This document shows, piece after piece, positions 53,756-64,000 of a stretch of 64,000 nucleotides of DNA (position 1 is the first letter of the stretch; the number at the start of each line of letters is the position of its first letter). Below the pieces are notes generated by a model that was not told the DNA's origin, searched no databases, and saw only the letters and a program-made list of their open reading frames with translations. Origin of the DNA: Lycocorax pyrrhopterus obiensis (Eukaryota > Chordata > Aves > Passeriformes > Paradisaeidae); assembly GCA_014706295.1 (NCBI GenBank), contig JACSVZ010000037.1, forward strand, positions 930,001-994,000, in the 5' to 3' direction. Made by a program: the position numbers and the translations under genes.

Positions 53756-54327
53756 GTGAGTGCCGCGGGCTCGGAGCGGCCCTGCCCGGCTCGGCCTGGC
53801 CCGGCCCGGCCGTGACCGCCCCGCGCTTTCTCCGCAGGGAGCCGCCTCCTGAGGGGCTGCCGCGGCGGCCACGTCGTCATCCGCTTCGCCCTCGGGGGCT
53901 GCGCCAACCGGCCGTTCTTCCGCATCGTGGCGGCCAACAGCAAGCGCGCCCGCGACGGGAAGTACCTGGAGCAGCTCGGCTGCCTTGACCCGCTGCCCAA
54001 CGCGCACGGCGAGAAGGTGGCGGGGCTCAACCTGGAGCGGCTGCGGTACTGGCTGGGCTGCGGCGCGCAGCTGTCCCGGCCCGCCGAGAAGCTCCTGGGT
54101 AGGCGTGGGGCGGGCGCCGGGGATGGGGGGCAGGGGTGGGGCCCGGTTCGCTCCCGCGTCTCACCGCGTCTCGCCGGGCAGGGCTGGCGGGGTTCCTGCC
54201 GCTGCACCCCATGACGGTGACCGGCGCCGAGAGGCTGCGCCGGCGACGGCAGCGCGAGCAGCAGCCCCAGGCTGCCCCTGAGGACGGTTCGGCCGAGCCC
54301 GGCACCGCGCCCGGCACCGCGCCCTGA
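53743..54327 (+). CDS. MRPS16: MRPS16, mitochondrial ribosomal protein bS16m, three exons
   Basis: Component of the small subunit of the mitochondrial ribosome, homologous to bacterial S16. Exons 53743-53755, 53838-54098 and 54182-54327 join in phase to 139 residues (human 137). The S16 core is clear: [19 protein letters not shown], then [14 protein letters not shown], then [20 protein letters not shown], then [10 protein letters not shown]. The C-terminal tail is basic then Ala/Pro-rich. The first exon carries only 13 coding bases (MVQL plus one base). The ATG is in a strong context (gccgccATGg). In human MRPS16 is on 10q22, unlike its neighbours here. Confidence 0.96.
53838..54098 (+). CDS. 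MRPS16: MRPS16 exon 2
   Basis: Acceptor tttctccgcag; donor CTGG|GTAGGC; 261 bases. Encodes most of the S16 domain, through RPAEKLL. Confidence 0.95.
54182..54327 (+). CDS. MRPS16: MRPS16 exon 3 and stop
   Basis: Acceptor ctcgccgggcag. Encodes [18 protein letters not shown], an Arg-rich RRRRQREQQ segment and a GTAPGTAP end, then TGA at 54325-54327. Confidence 0.94.
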
Positions 54328-54427
54328 CACGCCCCGGCCGGGAGGGTCCCGAGCGGCCCGGGACTGCACCGGTCTGGGACTGCACCGGCCCGAGGACGCT
54401 TCCTGCCCTGTCAGTGCATCCGACCCC

Positions 54428-54433
54428 ATTAAA
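54428..54433 (+). terminator. MRPS16: MRPS16 polyadenylation signal ATTAAA
   Basis: The common variant ATTAAA lies 101 bases after the stop, followed by a GT/T-rich stretch (gtgttacctctgcgctc). The 3' UTR is therefore very short. Confidence 0.75.
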
Positions 54434-56641
54434 GTGTTACCTCTGCGCTCTACACAGTCCATCTGCTGCTTTCTCCAGACTCTTCTCAATCAGAGTTCAC
54501 TGTTGCCAAATTTGGTGCATAAAAGAGGTTTTGCTGCTCTAATGCAGGTACATAACCATTCCAGGAGGCACGAACAGCATTTCCTAGGCATGCCAGTGGC
54601 TCCAGCTTCTCTGCCTGCAGTAATGGCACGTCCTCTGCCAGCTTCCATTGGCCTGCTCCACTTGTCAAGTGGTTTGACTCGTGGCTGTGATTTACTGTAA
54701 CAGAGCAGTCCAGTGGTTCAGGGGAGGCCTGGCACAGACAAATGCAAATGGAAGTGCAGCTGTATTTCTGGTTACTTTCTCCAGAGAGTTTCTGGGCCTA
54801 TTTGTTCATTTACAAGTAAAAGAGAAAGATTTCGGTCTCATGTAAAGAGGGATTGGGGAAGTTGTCCTTTGAGTCCTACTATTTAGTCACATATTTGACC
54901 CTGTTCCAAGAGGCAAGAAACCCACCAAAGTCTCTCTCCTACTTTAGATGAACCTTATGCTTTTTGGGGTTTGCTTTGGTGCAACTCTTAGATGATTCTA
55001 CAAGCATCAGGCAAAGACAGGTTTGCAGTGTTGCATCTCAATAAAGCTGGTAGTGAAAGCAGCCCAACAGAGGATGAGTAGACAAAACACTTTGAGAAAA
55101 GGGGCTGGCTTGCTCTCACAATACTGAGAAAGAATGGTTTTATTTCTGCTCATGGATGAAAGATTAGGTGATTAAAAAGCTATTCTTGGAAGTGACTGAG
55201 GCTATGAAAAGTGGTATTGCTTTTCTATTACACCTCCCTCTTCGTCTGTGTATGTTCAGCATCACATTTTGTATAAAATGGTGAGTGCACTCTGGTGCAC
55301 TGGTTTCTGAGAAGTTCCTCTCTAGCCTACTCTAGATTTCCTTTCCTTGCTCCATGGGGAAGGTTTGCATCAGCAGTGTTTTTCATACCATAATCAAAGG
55401 TACCACAAAGCTTTTCCTTTCCAGAGCTGTCCCCTTTGAACACAAGGTCTGTCTGTAATGTTTTTTAAGACAATTCTGTGGAGCCCTGGCTTTTCGCCCC
55501 GTTAAAAAATGCAAACAAACAAACAAAACCAAAACAAACCCCACACAACCCCTCAACCGTACTTTGCTATTAAATAAAGCATCCCACAGTCATCCACAAG
55601 GCAATAAAAGAGTTGTTTTCATGCCCTTTCCCATACTAAGTGCTCTGGGGCTGCTCTGCAATGCAGGAGGGTGAGGGACTATTGGCATCACACACTAATT
55701 TTGCATGACACAGTGGTAACAGGAGGTAAATGAAGGAAGTTCTAAGAGGAGAGTCTGGCAGTGCCTCACCTAATTCCCTCTTCATTTTCCGTGCAAGTAC
55801 TGGGTCTGTCTCTTCTTATGGACCAAATTAATAACTTTTTCTAGATGTATAAACTGTTCCATGTTGGTCAGAAGAACAGTTCGTGCAACAATGCACAGCC
55901 TCTGGGCCACTGTAAACCCAGCCTGCTGTGGAAGCAGTGGGGTTTTGTGCACAGATGCACAGTACTGTGCACCAGGACAGGACAGCTCAAGCTTTAAAAA
56001 AAAGAAAAACAGGCATGCTGGGCATACAAAGCATAATTCTCAGCTGCTGTGATGCTTGACAGCAGATGAAGGCTGAGAACAAATTACAGTGAACAACTGT
56101 AGTACCATGCAAATGGTGAGAGGTGCAGGGCTGGAAAAAGAGGGGTGTGTGAGGCCTCCTGGAATGTGGTAGAGAAAACCAGCAGCAGGTAGCTGTGAGC
56201 ACTGAATGCCATTTACACCTTGGACTGAACCTACCTTTCCGAAGATTATTTGATACTTTTCTCTGGAGCCATGAAGAGCCCCTGTTGCTTAAGGGGGCTG
56301 TACAGAATAAGGGAGTGCATAGGGATGGAGGTTCAAGGGCGTGATGCTGTAAACACTTCACTAAATAATTCACAGCAAGAGCTTGGGCAAAAGGAGCAAG
56401 CATTTTCCTTTCTTGGTAGGAAGAAGCATTCCTCTTACTCAGTTGTATTCCATCCCCTCTTCCCCAAAGAGTTGTGTGGGCTAAAAAATAAATAACTGTA
56501 GTAAATTAAAAACAACTGAAAGGAACAGGCATAAAGCAGAAGCAGAGTAGGGTATCATCAGGCTGGCACACAGCAAAAGCCAGGCTTGAAGAAAGCTATG
56601 GATGAAGCTCAAACCTCCAGCACAGTAATTCTTCACAGCAT

Positions 56642-56825
56642 TGACAGCAATACTGCTACATTCCTCATGTTCAAGTAGCTCTCGTAAGCTTGGCTAGCAC
56701 TGTACTCACACAACCCAAAATCGTCATCTGTGCTCTGATGCTGTGATTTCCTCTGCTGGCTGTTCCATTGGCTATTGCAACAAGATTTGTTATCCTTTTT
56801 TGGGAGAAAGCTATCCCCGGATCCT
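56642..56825 (-). CDS. Candidate terminal coding exon, unidentified gene
   Basis: The minus strand has a very strong acceptor: a long T-rich tract ending gctttttctag. The best open frame reads SGDSFLPKKDNKSCCNSQWN, then QQRKSQHQSTDDDFGLCEYS, and ends with a LLSML tail and a TGA codon. It would be a hydrophilic C-terminus of about 60 residues. A second frame is also open for about 50 residues, so the frame is not certain. I do not recognise the family, and no partner exon is identified upstream (higher coordinates). Confidence 0.3.
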
Positions 56826-57889
56826 AGAAAAAGCAAGAACAAAACAAACAAGCAAGCTTACATACACTGCTAACAATGCATCACCCCCATTGCAGGCTGC
56901 TCCCCAGCCTGCAGGCTGCTACTCTGGGCACATCCTGCATTTGAGTTCATCTCATTAATGTTACTCATTGCCTGCCTTCTTCCTGCTCCCCGGACTTCCA
57001 TGTTCCACACAGGATGAAGCAACCTCCCCTTTGTTTGCTGTTAACCCTTTTTGGGTATTGGACTGTGCTCTTGCCTTTTAGATCTAAAGAGAACCTGGCC
57101 ACCGCTGGGGCTGGGGGCATTAGGCAGCAAGCTGCAATCACCCAAAATTCTCATTATTCCATGCATTTACCATTTCTGCATGGGATATATGAGAGAGAGT
57201 GTTGACAAGGCTTTTAACATGAAAAGCTTCTTGTACAGCCTAGAACACTGTCTCCCCAGAACCTTCAAACCTGTTAGGACACAGCAAGAACTGCAACACC
57301 AAGTAAGGATTCTAGTAAAAGACCTCCAGCTTGTCCCAGTGCTGCTGCCCTGCAGCTTTTGCTTCTGTCTTGAGTGTTGCAGCCTGAAATTTGCCAACTG
57401 ACCGTGCTACAGGAGCAGCAGCCTGGGGCACAGGAACAGCAATGGAAAGTTGCTACAGCCATTTCCCCAGTGAACATCCACAAAAACCTTCCCTGCAGAA
57501 AAGCTGGGCTAAATGAATCATTATGAAATAACAACCACAGGTTTGGAAAATGTCTATTTAGATAAACAGATGCTGGAGATCTCCCTTGGCATTTCAGCCC
57601 CTGGTACTCAAAGAGTTCTCAAGATATGTATTGGACTCATGCAATCCATTGGGTGTTGTTATGCTAATAGCATCTGAAAGTTTCTCCTCTCTCCTGAGGC
57701 TGTCTCCCAGTCTGAGGGAGGGAGAACATGCATTAAGGAATCTACCTTTTACACAAATTCTTTTTTGAATAAACTGTATCTCCTATAGAGTGCAAGATGT
57801 TGAATTACTCATTTGTAGAAAATAAATTGACTAGAGAATTCTTTTAAATACTTCCCAATATTGTTTTTCTTTATATATACATAGATACA

Positions 57890-57892
<3 letters not shown>

Positions 57893-57921
<29 letters not shown>
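57893..57921. repeat. (AT)n microsatellite
   Basis: About 14 uninterrupted ta units within an AT-rich region. Confidence 0.95.
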
Positions 57922-57926
<5 letters not shown>

Positions 57927-60905
57927 TTTATTGTTTGATTCTTGAAAAGACTTATTTTTCCAATCAAAGAACAGCAGAAGTTCTGAAATCATGAGGTTGT
58001 CTTTTCTGAGAGACACAGCAGAGGTTGAGTGAGCTGCAGACATGCTGAAATGGTTACAGGTAGCTTAATTACAAATGTGAAAACTGGTTAGGTCTTTTCT
58101 CCATCCCTCTCCCCATTTTCCCTGCTTCTGTACATGTGTAATAAATACATTTACAAACATCCACAAATAATTGCCATGAAGCAACCTTTAATGATATGGA
58201 CTTAATCAAAATTAACCTTTAGGCATCACTGAAAAACAGCACAGCGTAAAATCATTTTCCTGCCTAAACTCATGCATCTTTTTTTCTAATCACTAACTTG
58301 CAAATTTAGACAGAATATTTGAAGCATTTGGATTCCAGAAGGTAAACATCACCTTGCAGCTCACAGTTCACCAGTGACCATATACAGTAATTTCTGTAAA
58401 ATACAAAATGTCTGACAAAGGAAGAGAATAAGTAAGCAATGCCTCTTTTTAAAGTTATTTCCAAGGATTTGGTGCAGCTTCCAACTCTGCATGATGGTGA
58501 CAGGCTCTGTTTTTCTTCCAGACACCACTAGTATTGCTCAAAACCCCAAATTAACACAGACTGATGTTGACTTAAAAGTACTGTGTACGTACCACTACAT
58601 AAATACATATGCAAAATAAAGTCCATATCCCATAAAATAGAAAATGTAATACAGAGTCTATTGGGCAATGCATACAGGCATAGCAATAGTTTTATAACTA
58701 TATAAATGTAGTTCATATTATTTACAGATGGAAATGGAGACAAACATTATCATCAAATACATTGATTTTATGAATCTCTTGAAGATTTTCACTTGCAACC
58801 AAATGATCTACAACTCCAGCTACGTGGAAAAGTAAAGTGCTCACAATCCATTTAGTGCAATAATGCTGGCTACAAAACTTAAGAGGAGAAAAAATTTTAA
58901 GAACTAATACCACATTAGCTAGTGGGACCAAACAAAATATAAAATAATTTTTTAATTTAAAGGTTTGAGAAGATAAGAGAAATTAAAATTACAAAGCAGA
59001 CTAACAAGAAAAGAAAAATTTTCCAAAGTCAAGTCTTTAGATTGTCAGAAATTAGAAGTGCCAAATGTAGTTTCTCATGCTATTTTGTCCCAGCTTTGTC
59101 CTGAACATTCTTGGAGACAGCTGTCCCATAATCAAGGAAATGGCACAGATTTGCAGATATGACACTATGTAAGCCCAAACAAAGAAGTGAAAGATGAATG
59201 TACCCATCAATCTGACAGTCCTCTGAGTGCTTGACTTCATAACTTCAGTAGTATTCCTCTGTTCAAGTCAATACTGAGTAACATGAAACTTGCTTCTAAA
59301 ATAATTTTTTTAAAAAGTAATACTTGGGAGCAGATGATAAAAATGAGGGGTTCTTACAAGTCATGTATTATGCTTTCAGCACTGGATTACAGTAAGCCAC
59401 AACAACTAAAGATTACACATATTATTTCACCTTGGCATCATAGATCAGAATAAACTTAGGTGAACAATGAAGTACAACCCATTTAAAGGAGTGACTCTCC
59501 AGAGAAAACCCTTCTTCTGGACCTAGGGACCAGGTGAGCAAATATAATCTCTACAGGGATGCCATGTGCAGCACATGTGAACACCAAAATGCCCATCAGC
59601 CTTGGTAAACATTGGCTGCCTACCCAAATACGGAGGCAGACCGACAGGGACTTTAGAAATAGTTTTATTTATGACTTTAAATTGACTCCTGGCCTTAACT
59701 AGAACTTGTACAAATTCTCACACACCACCTTCTAAAATCAGAATAATTAAGAAATCTCGCAGATAATGAAACCCAAAGCCCTTTTAATGTTTTCACTGAG
59801 ATGTGGAAGATGCAGCTTTAATTGACAAGCACTTAATCACAGATCCCCATACAGACTTCAGAATGTCCCCAGGTAAAATTGTATAAACAAGAATGATGTG
59901 ATGCAGGCTTCCATAGAAATGATTTTTCTTAAGAGTAAACTTCTTGAGAGTAACCTTCTGCCCAAGGGAGGTTGATGGGAAAAGACCTTTCTCCGCAAAG
60001 CTGGGTTATGGACAACTGCTAAGCTGGATTATGGACAAATCCTCCTCCTAAGTCATCACAAACCCCTGTAGTCTTAATTCAAATCTAATGAGGAAGGAAA
60101 TATGGATGTTTTGGCAAACATCACCAAGCACCACAGCCAGGACTTCCAGAGTGGGGTGTGGGAGCCAGGCCACAGTGCTTTCAGCCCACAGTGGTGTCTT
60201 GTAGCAGTCCTGCTGGTGGGAGCTCTGTGCACCCAGAAGCCCACAGCACTTGGCAGAGGACTTACACCACCCAAGCAAGACCAGTTGCTCTCAGCCTTTC
60301 CAAAGTTTTGAAAAGCACCCTCCAGAGCCAGGCCTCCCACGGGCAGAGGCTGTAGGTTGGACCTGCAGCTCCCGAAGGCCTCACAGGAATCACCACTGCC
60401 CGTGGCGACCAAGGCTGCTCTGCCTGGCCAGGAGGTGGCACCTTCTGCCCCCCAAACTGGCAGGTCACCATTCCCACGGTGGCAGTCTCTGCAGCAGGGT
60501 GTGCAGCCTAGCAGCTCACTGCCACTCGAGAGAGTGAGGTTCTCCTGCCCAGGCATCAGACTCTGAGGTCTCCTGCCTCATGCTGGACAACAGCAGCCAT
60601 CCCCGGGCTGACAGCACCACGAGGCAGCTGGAGGGAACGGCCCCACGGCTTCCTGCTGCCGCGGCCCCAGGGGCACAGACAGGCCTGTGCCACCTCAGGG
60701 GAAGGACGAGCAGTGCCAGGCGCCGCTGACTCACCCCTCACCTTCCCACCAGGCGGGGGAAAGCTCAGCAAAGCCAGCGCAGACCTTTCTTTCCATTTGC
60801 CAAGCCCACTGCTGCCGGCCCAGGGGCGCACAGCCCCATCCTGGCACGACGGGGAGGCCAAGGGTGACGCAATGAGGCAGCAGAGGCTGTGGCAGCTTCT
60901 CCCAT

Positions 60906-63559
<2,654 letters not shown>

Positions 63560-64000
63560 CTGCCAGGTCAACAAGCACAGTAAGGGAAGCACAAACATCC
63601 TTTAAGTAGATGTATGCAATATTGCACACCTATCTGATCATCTGGAAGTTAAACTCTGCTGCTGGAGTATGTTGACTTGGAGACTAAAAAGTGTATTAGA
63701 TCAGAACAAGTGTCAAATGGCAGCACTGCACTGTAGCTTTCAGTATACTTGAAACAGTTCTCTTCCCTTCACTAGGGCACTTGGCAACCACATCCAGATG
63801 CACGGGCACAGCGGGAATGCATAAACTCCACTGCATTTATAGGAGCTGTACCCACATTCAGGAGAATGTGGATCCTGAAGTTTTAGAGACACTGAGGAAG
63901 AAGAGGATGAGTTTAATTGAAACACATTCTTATTGCTTGTTAACCTCGATGCTCAACCTCAGTGTGCCCAGTATGTAAAATCCTGGCCCTAACAAAGTCT
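63560..64000 (-). other. SLC45A1 upstream intron, to window end
   Basis: No exon recognised. The gene continues beyond the window in the minus direction. Confidence 0.6.

Larger units (their letters stand above)
54434..60904. other. AT-rich gap between MRPS16 and SLC45A1
   Basis: About 6.4 kb, much more AT-rich than the left block and nearly free of CR1. One candidate minus-strand terminal exon lies at 56642-56825. The rest contains (TA)n at 57893-57921 and many AATAAA-like words on both strands, which could be UTR or intron. Bases 60080-60880 are GC-richer but show no supported exon. Confidence 0.5.

Noticed and set aside
57014..57205. A 63-residue + strand frame with a signal-peptide-like start (MKQPPLCLLLTLFGYW)
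   Set aside because: Single short frame in an AT-rich region, without splice sites, repeat of family motifs or composition shift. Probably chance.

Overview
This is vertebrate nuclear DNA, almost certainly from a bird. The genes have short exons with GT-AG introns and CpG-island promoters. The interspersed repeats are CR1 LINE 3' ends on both strands, several with the avian tail (ATTCTATG-like). GC-rich, gene-dense stretches with many minisatellites suggest a microchromosome. There are no bacterial features. The species cannot be told from the sequence.

Left block (1 to about 46.7 kb, + strand) follows the human 1p36.21 order KAZN - TMEM51 - FHAD1. KAZN runs from a CpG-island first exon (4316-4472) through seven further exons to a stop at 22036-22038. 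Its 3' UTR ends near AATAAA at 23871. All exon phases join, giving a 398-residue short-type kazrin. TMEM51 has a CpG-island 5' exon near 29.8 kb, two coding exons (37689-38035 and 39226-39637; 252 residues) and AATAAA at 40341. FHAD1 is represented by only four exons (42740-46678). Its FHA domain has altered key residues, there is no ATG where one is expected, and no later exons are seen.

Middle block (46.7 to 53.1 kb) holds CR1 pieces, a frameshifted minus-strand exon of unknown identity (49115-49368) and a purine-rich tract. It also holds a 2.1-kb array of degenerate telomere-like repeats (50812-52930), always C-rich on the + strand. Two solo retroviral LTRs have inserted into the array in opposite orientations, one with a perfect 6-bp target duplication. 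At the right edge of the array lie two tandem units of about 62 bp, each with an NRF1-type palindrome and a CTCF-like core. This resembles the promoter layout that drives telomeric-repeat RNA at human subtelomeres.

Right block (53.1 to 64 kb) holds MRPS16 (+, three exons, complete), which is not a 1p36 gene in human. An AT-rich 6.4-kb stretch follows, with a candidate unidentified minus-strand terminal exon. Then come the last four exons of SLC45A1 (-, 1p36.23 in human), whose 5' part lies beyond the window. SLC45A1's stop codon sits inside an AATAAA.

KAZN, TMEM51, FHAD1 and SLC45A1 are separate genes that share a conserved chromosomal neighbourhood, not a pathway. The most unusual part is the junction at 46.7-53.7 kb, where FHAD1 stops, telomere-like DNA intervenes and a gene from another human chromosome begins.
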